From Megalonaias nervosa (taxonomy: Eukaryota; Mollusca; Bivalvia; Unionida; Unionidae): DNA of 64,000 nucleotides. This document shows, piece by piece, positions 31,058-41,324 of this stretch. The stretch covers positions 54,367 to 118,366 of the forward strand of contig JAECUM010091510.1 of NCBI GenBank assembly GCA_016617855.1. The letters are read 5' to 3'. The stretch's first letter is position 1. Every line of letters starts with the position of its first letter. The translations under genes were made by a program, and so were the position numbers. The notes under the pieces were generated by a model that saw only the letters and a list, made by a program, of their open reading frames with translations, searched no databases and had not been told where the DNA came from.

Positions 31058-31350
31058 AATAATAATAATAATAAACTACTTCATGATATTTATACATCTC
31101 GCTACTTTTGTCAATAGTTAGCATACGATTACTTCATGTGGCGATGTTTAAGCACACTGCTAGATAAATGTTTTGTTACTTACACCTTAAGTGAAACAGT
31201 CAGCATAAAACAGCAGTATTGAACCAACAGGCTGAAGTAAGCGCAGTTTAGGGCATGCGCATGTGTAAATAGTCACACATTCAAGGTCGGTTGTTTTCTG
31301 GGTTTTTATGTTTCCTCTTTCCCAAAAGATCACTTGATCTCTCTGTCTCA

Positions 31351-31605
31351 ACCGTTCATACTGCGTTTTGTAGCGTGCTTTAAGTAACCAATCATTTGTC
31401 ATGCAGTAGGCCATCGCGGAAACACTTCAACATTGACCGTTCATACTGCGTTATGTAGCGTGCTTTAAGTAACCAATCATTTGTCATGCAGTAGGCCATC
31501 GCGGAAACACTTCAACATTGACCGTTCATACTGCGTTATGTAGCGTGCTTTAAGTAACCAATCATTTGTCATACAGTAAGTCATCGCGGAAACACTTCAA
31601 CATTG
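31351..31605. repeat. three tandem 85-bp units
   Basis: Units start ACCGTTCATACTGCGTT at 31351, 31436 and 31521 and are nearly identical, so the duplication is recent. Confidence 0.9.
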
Positions 31606-31966
31606 ACGTTAGTCTTGGGAAGATCCCAAACAAGATCGCTCCACTTGACGTGGTCTCGTCGATACTGAAGCTACCGACTGAAACTGAGGAGAATTGCAGA
31701 GGCCATCCAGCAACAATCTCATCAATGCAGCAATCATCTATTAATTAAGCAAACACAAGCGGCATCTCATGTCTAGTGTGCAACAAACAGTTCCGAGCAC
31801 ACACTGGCTTGATCAATCACTCACGTATGCAAAGAAACCAAACCAGTTAGTAATGTCATGATCATCTTCGAACTCGAATGACGAACAACATTGGCATGAA
31901 AGATCCAAATGAATGTCTGAACGCAATACATAATATCAATAGTTAATATACTTCATTTCACCCTCC

Positions 31967-31969
<3 letters not shown>

Positions 31970-32041
<72 letters not shown>
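31970..32041. repeat. (TA)n microsatellite
   Basis: About 72 bp of pure TA repeats. Confidence 0.95.
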
Positions 32042-32043
<2 letters not shown>

Positions 32044-32807
32044 CATTTGCATATTCAAAGAAACGACTATATTATCAGAATAGTTCTATTCCTCACCTGG
32101 CAACTGTATAAAAATCTATTTAATAAACCACACCAGAAAACCTAAATACGGTAAATCTGCTATGGAACAATTTAACATTTAAACTTGGAGGTCTACATCG
32201 TTTTCCTCCTAAGGCATATACATTGAAGCTATATGGCATGTCTGAGACATTATGAACTGCTTACAACATTACCAGCTGGAACATATATTTTATTAAGGTG
32301 CACCGTAATTTGTTCATGAGAAAGATTTATGATGATAAGTAAGAACGATTGAAGGATTTTAATATGCTAATGATAAATGAGGGTGGCATAAGAGGCTGAA
32401 TTAGCATGATGCGAAATAGATACATCAAAGCACATCAAGAATATGACTTGACAATGTCTTCTGGTGAATACAAAAGATTATGGTCATCCATTATAGAAAT
32501 AGATACTAATAATCTCTACGAAAGGACACAGGCAATGCATGCCGGTAACACAGGTCTGTATTGATAAGTGATGATCACATTAAATGAGTGGCAGGGTTAG
32601 TGTAAAGCACGATCTGAGGACAACTGTTACAAATATCAGATGATAATGATACTGTTAGAAGTGGATTTGAACACTCTATTACATCTGAATGACAAATTGA
32701 CGTACAAACGGTGGGGGCGGACGGGGCGGCTGTCCCTGGTGTCATAGTCTTGGGGCGCCAAAACCCCAATGGGCCATCATTATCCCCTGGGCGCCATTTA
32801 CCATTAC

Positions 32808-32813
32808 TACGCC
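32808..32813. repeat. target-site duplication of P2, left copy (TACGCC)
   Basis: TACGCC directly precedes AGTAGTATATGGGG. The same six bases follow the right terminus at 44865-44870. Six-bp duplications are the known signature of Polinton insertion. Confidence 0.93.
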
Positions 32814-33009
32814 AGTAGTATATGGGGATACCCAACAGACAATGGGAATTAGCATTACGGAACCCTGTTTTGTACCCTACGGACAAGATTTCTACGGACA
32901 AAAAATGACCCTGGGACACACTACGGGCAATGGGAATTTTGTATAGCGACTAGCACACCATGGGTCAGTATGACGTCATGGTACTGGACACTTGCAACAA
33001 TGTAGCAAG
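32814..33009. repeat. P2 left terminal inverted repeat
   Basis: About 196 bp pairing with 44667-44864. Shared pieces include ATGACCCTGGGACAC and ACTGGACACTTGCAACAATG. Just inside, 33010-33045 is a second, inverted piece of the repeat (ACCGTGACGTCATGCCACCTG), so the left arm has its own small rearrangement and two TGACGTCA sites. Confidence 0.93.
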
Positions 33010-33022
33010 TACCGTGACGTCA
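32971..33022. promoter_or_regulatory. pair of CRE-like TGACGTCA sites in P2 left arm
   Basis: Perfect TGACGTCA at 32971-32978 and 33015-33022. The second arises from an inverted copy of terminal-repeat sequence. Confidence 0.5.
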
Positions 33023-33278
33023 TGCCACCTGTTTCATTTCTATACAAAGTGTTATGCATTCGCGTCCGTGTCAGTGGATAGTATAGTATGTTTTATGCCT
33101 TCACGTTCGTTTCCATAGACTGATGAACATCACTCTATCCTACCCAAATTATACAACCGACTAAAAAATTTTTAGGTTAAGAGAATACTGTTTTTGTGAG
33201 TTAAACATAAGTTATACAATCGAATAAAATTTTTTTTAGGCAAAGTGATAATAAATATCTTTTCGAGGTATAGGAAGT

Positions 33279-33294
33279 GGCCCTGAAAAGGACC
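33279..33294 (-). terminator. histone-type 3' stem-loop after gene A (P2)
   Basis: The minus strand reads GGTCCT-TTTC-AGGGCC (one G-U pair), followed by CTCGAAAAGATA as in P1. It lies 12 nt after the stop of the gene A remnant. Confidence 0.75.
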
Positions 33295-33306
33295 GTTGTT
33301 TTTATG

Positions 33307-33540
33307 TTAACACCATTTCTTTAACATAGGTCTTCTTCTCTTTCTCAAACTTCGTCTAACCTCTGGTCCATAAATCAGAACTCGCTTCAGACAGCCTTGT
33401 CTTTCCACATAGATCCTTCGTTTCCAAAGGGCTGTATCAGTGATCTGGGTAATTGCCAATGATGATCTGACATGGATAGTCCGGGTGGAACAGCATCGAC
33501 GATAAGAGGGTAGACGATTCTACGTTGGTCCAAATCTTGT
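33307..33540 (-). pseudogene. gene A (P2), frameshifted
   Basis: Matches P1 gene A. The P1 start ATG is ATT here, and at least two small indels shift the frame. The C-terminal half is still readable (YVERQGCLKRVLIYGPEVRR) to the stop at 33307-33309. The TATA box is kept upstream. Confidence 0.6.
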
Positions 33541-33767
33541 GACGAGGAACAGGTGAAGGGAATGAAGTGAACCGTGTTTATTTATAGTGGAAGACCGGAT
33601 CGAAACGGATTGAAATTGTTCACAAATCCCATCACGCGTTACAAAATTCAGTCACTTCGCGGAGTCTGTCTTCCAATCCGAAGAGAGCTACATGTCACGT
33701 CAAATTCCCTATATAGGTGCACTAGCGTCTGCGTGCAGTGAATCGATACGACATTGTTTTGTGAAAC

Positions 33768-34394
33768 ATGACTGAAACTAAGAAGACGATGAATTGTGGT
33801 GCACTGGCTTTGGAGATGAAAAGCGATGGCATAACAATGGCTACCAAAGTTAACACAGCGCTACTTCCAGAAGAGACCGATTTCAACTGGAATTTAGTAG
33901 ATTTTCTCTCTTCGCAAGAATTTGTTCCAGTACCAGTACCTTCGCCACCTTCTCATTCTTTACCATACGTCGAGGATTTTAAACAGAGACAGAAAGAAGA
34001 ATTGGAGAAATTTTTGCAGCAGCAGAAAGAGGCAGAACAAGCATTCCTCCTTGAACAGCAACAGCGAGAAGAAGAGGCAAGAAGGAAACGACAGGAAGAA
34101 GCAGTAGAGGAGAAACAAGGTCTAGGAGAGAAGGAGAACAGTGAACCTCAAACGGTAACGGTACTCTTGGACATTTTGGCAGAGTTAAGAAGTCTGAAAC
34201 AAATGTACCAGATTTCTATATTAAGACCGAAGAGAAAAAGACCTTCCCGAGTCAAACAGTCTAACCCGGTTACTACACCGGAGATACCACCCCTAGTGAT
34301 TTCTACTAAATCATTGACAGGAGCAAGTTCAGGAGTAGGTCTTGGCCGTGGCAAAGGCTTAAGGCAGTTAAAGCTAATTGCTTCTCGTTCCTGA
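33768..34394 (+). CDS. gene B, coiled-coil arm protein with acidic N-part and basic tail (208 aa), intact
   Basis: Not recognised. ATG at 33768, 58 bp after a TATA box (TATATAGG, 33710), and TGA at 34392. Residues 35-50 read ETDFNWNLVDFLSSQEF, an acidic/aromatic segment like transcription activation domains. Residues 68-115 are a Gln/Glu-rich helix, probably a coiled coil. Residues 150-165 are NLS-like (RPKRKRPSRVK), and the tail is Gly/Arg-rich. A nuclear regulatory role is my inference. A histone-type hairpin follows 31 nt after the stop. The P1 copy is truncated. Confidence 0.65.
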   Translation: MTETKKTMNCGALALEMKSDGITMATKVNTALLPEETDFNWNLVDFLSSQEFVPVPVPSPPSHSLPYVEDFKQRQKEELEKFLQQQKEAEQAFLLEQQQREEEARRKRQEEAVEEKQGLGEKENSEPQTVTVLLDILAELRSLKQMYQISILRPKRKRPSRVKQSNPVTTPEIPPLVISTKSLTGASSGVGLGRGKGLRQLKLIASRS

Positions 34395-34425
34395 GTTTGT
34401 TCTAAGAAGAAAACAAACACCCAAC

Positions 34426-34464
34426 GGTCCTTTTCAGGACAACTCACTTCTTTTGAAAAGAGAT
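34426..34464 (+). terminator. histone-type 3' stem-loop and downstream element after gene B (P2)
   Basis: GGTCCT-TTTC-AGGACA: five pairs and one mismatch at the base, preceded by CACCCAAC and followed by ACTCAC. CTTTTGAAAAGAGAT (34450-34464) is a good downstream element. Confidence 0.78.
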
Positions 34465-34664
34465 AATATTCCTTTTGCCAAAATCAATTAAAACTCAAAA
34501 TCCCTTTTATTTTTTTAACCCTGTGATGCACGTGTGTGAGTGAGTGAGTGTAGACCCTTATCATTCTTAAAAATCAAAACCAAGATACACTTACGTTTTT
34601 TTCAGTCTGGACTATTCTGGTACAAATATTTACAATTCAATGTCACAACACAACACAACACGTT

Positions 34665-35129
34665 TTAGAAAAGTTCATAGACTTCTTCTGTTTCTTTTTT
34701 TCTTCTCTGTTTTCTGATTTTCTTCACTTTCACAGTTTTTTCCTCCTCTTCTTCCTCACCTTTTTCTCGTCTTCTTTTCTTTTCTGTCTTCTCTTTCTGA
34801 ACGTGTCGGGGTTCTTCCTTTGCCGAGGGTACCTCTTCTTCTTCCTCCTCCTGCTCCTGTTGTTTCTTAGGGCAGTCTGAAGACCAATGTCCTCTCTCTT
34901 GACAATGATAACAGGTATCTTGACTTTTGTCTCTTTTGACACTGATCTTGCTTTTTTGATGATCTGGACATTCTGTAGCCCAATGTCCTTTCTTCTGACA
35001 GATATAGCAAGTATCTTGACTTTTATCTCGAAAGGAGGGAGAGTAGACCGTCTGCTTGTCTGAAAAAAACTTTCGTATGACACCTCGCAAAGCTCTAATC
35101 AGAAGTTCGATTTGTGTGGGTTTTTCCAT
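34665..35129 (-). CDS. double CCHC zinc-knuckle protein (154 aa), intact
   Basis: Nucleic-acid-binding protein by its two CCHC knuckles: CYICQKKGHWATEC and CYHCQERGHWSSDC (C-x2-C-x4-H-x4-C), 17 residues apart and preceded by the same DKSQDT in both, so one arose by duplication. The C-terminal half is alternating Glu- and Lys/Arg-rich and probably disordered. The ATG at 35129 lies about 55 bp after a minus-strand TATATAAAG (35181-35190). No histone-type hairpin follows; AATAAA-like sequence lies near 34500. The gene is absent from P1 by deletion. Knuckles of this type occur in retroviral nucleocapsids and cellular CNBP-like proteins; origin unknown. Confidence 0.8.
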   Translation of the reverse strand: MEKPTQIELLIRALRGVIRKFFSDKQTVYSPSFRDKSQDTCYICQKKGHWATECPDHQKSKISVKRDKSQDTCYHCQERGHWSSDCPKKQQEQEEEEEEVPSAKEEPRHVQKEKTEKKRRREKGEEEEEEKTVKVKKIRKQRRKKETEEVYELF

Positions 35130-35180
35130 CGTGCTGATCGACTTGAGAGTGAAATGAATACTGAGAGGGAAGGCACCAGC

Positions 35181-35220
35181 CCTTTATATATATACACTAA
35201 GCCTGACATAGATATATAGG
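35181..35220. promoter_or_regulatory. divergent TATA boxes for zinc-knuckle gene and gene C
   Basis: TATATAAAG on the minus strand (35181-35190) and GATATATAGG on the plus strand (35211-35220). The plus box is 52 bp before the gene C ATG. A pyrimidine tract ending TTTTTGCAG (35258-35266) just before the gene C ATG looks like a splice acceptor, but no convincing donor is seen. Confidence 0.45.
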
Positions 35221-35271
35221 GGTCCATGGCGTTTCAAATGTAATCATTTGACTTTTCTTTTTGCAGTCAAG

Positions 35272-35478
35272 ATGAAACGATCGCATCATTTCGTAAAGAA
35301 AGGAGAAGAAAGTAAGAGGCAGAAACGTGATTTATCGCCTCGAACAGTAGCTGAAGTCTTGGCTCAAATTCATGCCAGCGATTTTGAAGATGAGATGAGT
35401 GAGTCAGAATCTAGGCCTAGAGTGTTTACACCCAATCAGAGTCTACCATCACCACCAGTAAACCCTAAAAAGTATTAA
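35272..35478 (+). CDS. gene C, small protein before polymerase (68 aa)
   Basis: Not recognised. ATG at 35272, basic start (MKRSHHFVKKGEESKRQKR), a middle helix (TVAEVLAQIH), an acidic segment (FEDEMSESES) and a Pro/Ser tail; TAA at 35476. The P1 copy is frameshifted. It may be a separate gene or an upstream exon-like part of the polymerase transcript. Confidence 0.5.
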   Translation: MKRSHHFVKKGEESKRQKRDLSPRTVAEVLAQIHASDFEDEMSESESRPRVFTPNQSLPSPPVNPKKY

Positions 35479-35489
35479 TACATTCGAGA

Positions 35490-36950
35490 GACGGAAAACG
35501 CTCCTCTAGAAAATTTAGAACCACAGCCTACACGTGCGCGGTGAAGTTTAAAGATTTCAAGTCAGACATACCGTTGGAAAAAGCAGAAGGGTTCATCACC
35601 GATGTGTGGGATTCTTTGTTAACCACACTGAAACAGCAATGTGAAGCCAAAGAAGACGATCGCATGAGACTTTACATTCATCACGACAGTTTGAAGTCAC
35701 CCGTTTGGATCGAGTTTAGCAGTCCAGCAGAGTTGACGACTTCAAAGGTCATCGACAAGATTCAACACGTGCAGCAATCCAACGACAAGTTTCACATCAC
35801 CGATGGAAAAGCGACACTGTTCATGACCCACGTGTCTCTTCCCCAAGGGATCGGACGCAAAAGGCGTTCTTGGTGGACGACCTTCGCAGCACAAAAACGA
35901 GCCTCGTTCAAATTAACAACCCTCAAGACAAGATGTGTTTAGTCCGTGCCATCGTGGTGGGACGAACGTATGCCGACAAGAACGACACGGCAGAATGGAA
36001 AAGAGCCTGGCAAACTATTCAAAAATCTAGCCGAGCCAAACAACGAATAGAAGCAGAACTCCTGTTACAGCAAGCTGGCCTTTCCAAAGACACACCATGT
36101 GGCATTCCTGAAATGAAAAAGTTGCAAGACGTCTTGGCTCCACGCTACACCTTGAAAGTGCACCCTCAAGAAGTGTGCGGACCTCTGCTGTTTCGAGGCA
36201 AAAATTTCAAAGACGGAAAATACATTCACATCTATCATCACGATTAACATTTTGATGCCATTACCAGTATCACCTGCTTCCTGGGATACAGTTATTACTG
36301 TGAGAAATGTGACTATGGCTATAACAATCGAGATCAACACAAGCATTGCGGTCGAAATGTGAGGAATATTTAGCCTCTAAGTCCTGTCTGGACCACGGAC
36401 AAGAACGAGTGCATTGCTCTGGTTGTCAGCGCACGTTTGTCAGTTCAACCTGTTACCAACAACACCAAAAGATGCAAGGTTCACAGCAGAAAAATGTTTG
36501 TCAGCTCCTGAGATTGTGCCCTACTTTTGGACAAGGCATACGTACCAACAGTGCCAAGGCACACGTACGTTCAGGAAAGAAACGATGTCACATTTGTCGC
36601 CAAATCGTGGACTTGGAACACCAATGTACATTCAAAAATACCATTCCAAACACGAAGAAGACGAAGATCGCCAGAAGAAAGGCCATTTCATCTTTTTTGA
36701 TTTCGAATGCATGCAAGAGACTGGCATTCACATTCCTAATTTCTGTGTGGCTCACCGAGCTTGCGAGAAGTGGATCCAAGAGCCTATCTGTAGTAATTGC
36801 TCTCATTGCAGCAAGATTCCTGGAGGACGTGAAAAAATCTTTCGTGGACCGAACACGCTGGCCGATTTTGGCCAATGGATCTTAGGCCCTATCGACGAAA
36901 CGTGGGGCCCAGAAGACATCGAACGTTACGGAGATTGTCATCGCTATGTC
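35490..36950 (+). pseudogene. polB: DNA polymerase B N-terminal part (P2), truncated and disrupted
   Basis: Aligns with P1 1303-2770. The start codon is ACG here. Frameshifts near 35870 and 36340 and a TAA at 36245 interrupt it. The Exo I segment FDFECMQETG is still present (about 36700). The sequence stops matching polymerase near 36950, where it joins integrase C-terminal sequence. No polymerase domain remains. Confidence 0.88.
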
Positions 36951-37165
36951 CTGTCCATAAATTGGAAGACATGAACGGTGAAGTGTTAAAAGGAACGTTT
37001 CACTTGCCCGAGTTACAACGTGTGACCAAAAAAGAAGACGACGTGTACGAGATCGAAAGCTCGATCGAAGAACTCGTAAAGTGTGAAAACGGCGTGTCAA
37101 AGAAGTCAAAGTACATTGGAAAGGATATCTGCCAAGTTTTGACTCTTGGATCGACGCTTCGCACA
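36951..37165 (+). pseudogene. int: integrase C-terminal/chromodomain remnant (P2)
   Basis: Matches P1 11151-11360, starting at LEDMNGEVLKGTF and running through DDVYEIES to the WKGY-type end, with a further frameshift. The catalytic core is missing. P2 therefore could not integrate by its own enzyme after this deletion. Confidence 0.8.
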
Positions 37166-37173
37166 TCGTCGAC

Positions 37174-37598
37174 TATAAAAAGAACTGATAATCATGCCCT
37201 TCAACACAGCCTCAGCTACTGCAGTGACCACTCCTTCCCCCAGTTATTCTCTGCAAGATCTACAAAAGCAACCCTTGTGGGTGTGGTGTAGAGAAGGTGT
37301 GCTTAAAACGCAGGTCGTCTTTTTCTGCCAAATCTTTGTAGTGTATTGTGACACCGGTGCTGCCATTGCCAATTTGAGTTTGCAACAAGGAGACAAACAA
37401 TTGTGGACCATTTTACTCAGCAGTTGCATTAGTTACCTTCTTCCCAATCCATCTCTGAAATACTCTTCTAACGGGAACAACAACGGGAACCTTGCTTGCA
37501 ACGTCAGTCCGTCTTCCAACAGTCACCATAACCATCCTCTTTTAGACACTCCTCTGACCTCCAGTGATCCCTCGGACACTAGAACTGTGGAATTATGA
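37174..37598 (+). CDS. virion-associated gene of unknown function (134 aa), open in P2
   Basis: TATAAAAA (37174-37181) precedes the ATG at 37194; the frame is open to the TGA at 37596-37598. A short hydrophobic stretch (VVFFCQIFVVYC) lies in the middle, and an Asn/Ser/His/Pro-rich tail follows (NPSLKYSSNGNNNG). The stop overlaps the penton ATG. It shows that the two P1 pieces are one gene. Confidence 0.55.
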
Positions 37599-38464
37599 AC
37601 AACCAATTTTACTTAACGTTACCCAGTTCCCAATAACACTTTGTGCTGTTTCTCGACCAGACTACCTCAAGCCATCCAACTGGATCACGAAGCCCATTGG
37701 GAAGTGGCTTTGGTGGAAATGATTCACCCTACACAAATCAAACACATCGTCGAAAATCAAAACATTTTTACGGTGGAAGTTCATGACCCGCAAGTGCAAC
37801 AAGCCATGGATGAACGCGCCACAATAGCTGACGTTATGAAAACACAAGACCCCAAAACGAATCGCTCCACGTATCTGTTGAAAATTCCTGTGGGCCATTA
37901 TTTTAGTGGTCAACATTTGGTGAATACCATTGCTGACAGGTTCAATTTCAAGCCAGAAGAAGTGGCACGATCGAATACCACAAAATAGCTTGTCGCCTAC
38001 TGATCAAATTTTCAGAGGACAAAATATTGGCCATTACATTTTGTCCTGAATTGTATGACATTTGGGGTGGAGACCCCAAGATGATCAAGATTAGAAACGA
38101 AATACCATCCGTTACCGGCAACTTGGATTTTGCGAAATATTTTCGATTCCCTGGAGAAATGAACCAAGGACTGAATTTGATGTTTGTGTACTCTGATGTG
38201 GTGGAGTACAACGTGGTGGGACACACCTCCGTACCGTTACAGCGTGTCATTCCTTTCAAAGTGGATTCTGCCACGGCTGCTGACGAGGAAGGTGGAAACA
38301 CCTATCATGTTCACCGCGAATTTGTACATCCTCATTATTTACCCGTCAGTAAGTCGTATTTCGACACTGTCAACATTACTATAAAAGCAGATCTGGGACA
38401 AAATATTCCATTCACCAAAGGGAAAGTCACAGTGAAACTCCATTTTCGACAACGATTACTCTAA
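37595..38464 (+). pseudogene. penton-like minor capsid protein (P2), disrupted
   Basis: ATG at 37595 (LYLTLPSS-type start), then a small deletion and frameshift, a frame open at 37641-37988, a TAG (37986), a frameshift, and a frame open from 38027 to the TAA at 38462. The end (TVKLHFRQRLL) is intact here, unlike in P1. Confidence 0.78.
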
Positions 38465-38477
38465 CCTTTTATCAGTC

Positions 38478-38917
38478 ACGTATCCTGTGTACCAAGGAGT
38501 CGCTTAACAGCGAGGACATGGTTTAGGAGATATGATTAAATCAGCCTTTCGTTCGGTGGCTCCCGTTTTGAAACAGATGGTGACACGTGGATTGCACGCC
38601 TTGAAAGATGCCGCGTTGACGCACGGCAAAGAATTTTTCCAAAATGTCATCATTGACAAACAAAACCTCAAAGAAGCTTTCTTGACAGCTGGCAAAAATG
38701 TCTTGCTTCAAACGGGTAAAGACATTTTGGGCCGGCAAGAAACTCCTATAAATGCCCTGGGCGATGCCAAGTCAGACATTCCTGCTTCCCTGACACCACA
38801 GCAAGGACAAGGCAGAAAAAGACGACGAAAACACCCCTTCAGATGATATCACGCCCCCAGAGCTAGAAAGACTAAGAAAAAAAAACTGTCCGAGAGTTAG
38901 ACGTTTTTGATTATTAA
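38478..38917 (+). pseudogene. small basic internal virion protein (P2), disrupted
   Basis: The start codon is ACG (38478) and codon 10 is TAA, at the same position where P1 has TGA. The frame 38532-38846 is open (MIKSAFRSVAPVLK, later QQGQGRKRRRKH), so most of the protein is readable. The last part shifts frame and ends at the conserved DY-TAA. Confidence 0.62.
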
Positions 38918-38926
38918 AAAAAGAAA

Positions 38927-39968
38927 ATGAGGCACCGAGAGTCTTGTGCTTGTTCCAAGTCGGAACTGGATCTCTTTGCCATGCCACCCAACATGATGAC
39001 GATGCAAGAATCCCAATGGGTCGAATTTCATCCCGTCTCCTCTTTGACGGATTCAGCTCCCATCGAGTTTGAAATCAAAGGACAACCCGAGGATTACATC
39101 GATCTGAATAGCAGTTACTTGTACCTGAAACTCAAAGTGATAAAAACCGACAACACCAATCCGGGAGCCGATGCCAGGGTAGCTCCCGTGAACACTTTCA
39201 TGCATTCCTTGTTCAGCAAAGTGGATTTGTACTTGAATAACAAACTGGGTTAGCAGCAGTATGGATACTTACCCTATGGATACTTACCCTTACCGAGCGT
39301 ACCTAGAAAATATCTTGACGTACGGAAAAGAGGCCAAGAACACTCATCTGAATGCTTGTGTGGTATGGAAACCTGAAGCGGGAAACGATATCAGTCAAAC
39401 ATTGAGCAGATCGACCGCCAAGTATCCGATGCGACGTGTAGAAGTGAAAATGTTCACCGTTGCTGCTGGACTCCGATCCAAGATCGAAGATCATCTGTTC
39501 CAAGGACAGTTACCCAAACGTTTAATCGTTGGCTTCGTCAGTAATGCAGCCCTCAACGGAGCCCACGATCAAATTCCTTTCCGGTTTAAGCACTACAGAG
39601 TGTTTAAGATCGAAGTCAGTCGCGATGGCAAGACCTTGTGTACCAGACCCTTCGAATCTAACTTTGCCCAGAAGAATTACTTGAGATCGTACTTGTCCCT
39701 GTACGAAGCTACCGGACAACTAGGAACCAACACCAGTCGCGGTATTTCTTACGAAGATTATGTAGGAGGTTACACTTTGTGGGCCTTTGATTTCACTCCA
39801 GACCAAGGCAGCGACGAGGGACATTTCCACCCTATAAAATCTGGTCAACTGCGTGTGGAACTTCAGTTTGCAGAAGCTCTCACCAAGACGGTCAACGTCA
39901 TCTTGTATGCTGAATTCGACAATATCACAGAAATCAACAGTTTGAGAGAAGTCATTCTAGACTATTAG
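38927..39968 (+). pseudogene. mcp: major capsid protein (P2), disrupted and internally deleted
   Basis: ATG at 38927; open for 108 codons to a TAG (39251). A 15-bp tandem duplication (ATGGATACTTACCCT) follows, and then an open frame 39261-39968. Relative to P1 about 300 bp of the first half are missing after VVWKPE. The C-terminal jelly roll is complete (FHPIKSGQLRVELQF). Confidence 0.9.
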
Positions 39969-39973
39969 AAATA

Positions 39974-40479
39974 ATGAAAGACACTTATCCCTCATTGAAC
40001 GGTAGAGAATCTTTGGAAATGGATTGGGAGGATAGCGTGAAAACAGAACCCCAAGACCAAGACAAAGAGGATGAGGTACTGGTCAAGTCCAGATGGCCAG
40101 AACAAGAACAACATTTAGTGTCGTCTTTTCAAAACACCTGGCGAATAAAATTACGGAATTGGGTAAGAAAGATTGTTATGGATGTCAAAACGATCATCCC
40201 AGTCAAATTCAACACGATAAATGTATGATGATGAATCAAGAAGAAAAATTGGCCGAGTATCTGGACGACGCTTGGAGTCTCATCTCGGAAGAAGTAGTTT
40301 TGCATGAGTGGTATAAAGGCTTGGGTGATCATTCCTGCCCCCCATTGACTACTCTGGAGATCTATCGCATCGAAACTCTCTTAGCCCAGAGTTGGGAGAC
40401 AAGGCGAAGAAACGGCTACTTGACTGAGCGTTTTAAACAAAAAATCAGAATTGAATTGATGACTTATCATTACCTGTGA
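39974..40479 (+). pseudogene. HPSQ-motif Polinton protein (P2), one frameshift
   Basis: ATG at 39974; a single frameshift near 40130 splits it, and the second frame ends at a TGA (40477). KKDCYGCQNDHPSQIQHDKC carries an extra Cys (C-x2-C) compared with P1, which fits a zinc site of Cys and His residues. Six bp after the capsid stop. Confidence 0.6.
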
Positions 40480-40504
40480 AAAAAAAAACAACAAAAACAA
40501 AAAA

Positions 40505-41062
40505 ATGGATACCTGGGAACTTTATTACCTATTGAGCAACAGTTCGTATACTGCTTCTTGGAATCCTGTCGTGTGCGCTAAAGAAGAACTACCTCATCGC
40601 AAACCTCAAGACCATCAAGCTTATGTCATCAACACGGACGACAGTCATCTTCCAGGAACTCACTAGGTTGCCGTCGTCTTCCCTCAAGAGGATTGTGTGG
40701 AGTATTTTGATTTGTATGGATTACCCCCTTTGGAAGACGATATCATTGACTTTATGAGAAGAAATGCCCAGACGACACGATACAATAATGTGAAATTACA
40801 AGGCACAGATTCCATGGTGTGTGGACAATACTGAGTGTATTTTCTTCATCAACGCAGTCTTGGATATTCTTTAGAACATTTAGTGACGTATTTTGATAGT
40901 AACTCTTCTAGAAACGATGAGAAAGTAGATCGATGGTTTTGTGACCATTATGGCTATCTTTTGTCTTTAACTAGGAAACATAATGTACATCAATGGCCTC
41001 ATGACTTCCATCAGTGGAAATCTCACATGATTTCACAACGTTGTCAACCTTGTCAAAAATAA
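40505..41062 (+). pseudogene. pro: adenain-like protease (P2), two stops
   Basis: ATG at 40505, 186 codons. A TAG (40664) replaces the Trp after the catalytic His, and a TGA (40832) replaces a Cys just after the catalytic-Cys motif MVCGQY. The remainder is open to the TAA at 41060. Different lesions from P1 show independent decay. Confidence 0.88.
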
Positions 41063-41290
41063 TTTGTTTGATGTTATTGTTAATTGTTAGATGTTAGTAG
41101 TTGATTGTTGGTTGAATACAAAATGTTGTGTGTTTGAAAAAAAATGTGTCTGTCGTTTGTTTTCAAAAAAAAAGACTGTGAATATATGCTCTTTGACTTT
41201 CTCTCTATTCCTCACTATGATATTCGCTATCATAACGTCCAACTCAACAAAAACCAAGTAAGGATGTTTTCTATCGCGTCCGCGTTTGAA

Positions 41291-41324
41291 CCATATAAAG
41301 CGGGTTGGTCTCCAGTCTGGCCAT
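41291..41324 (+). promoter_or_regulatory. arm promoter of gene Q (P2), split by an insertion
   Basis: TATAAAGC and CAGTCTGGCCAT (41313-41324). The next part of the module (CAGTCTGGCCAT again at 41982, then TTGACTCGTC) is 669 bp downstream, beyond an inserted sequence. Confidence 0.65.

Larger units (their letters stand above)
29161..32807. other. host sequence, repeats only
   Basis: No gene recognised. Contains a 16-bp tandem repeat (CCTACCAACCCATCAA, five units, 30609-30692), (CAA)n/(TAA)n (31021-31073), three 85-bp units and a TA run. Confidence 0.6.
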
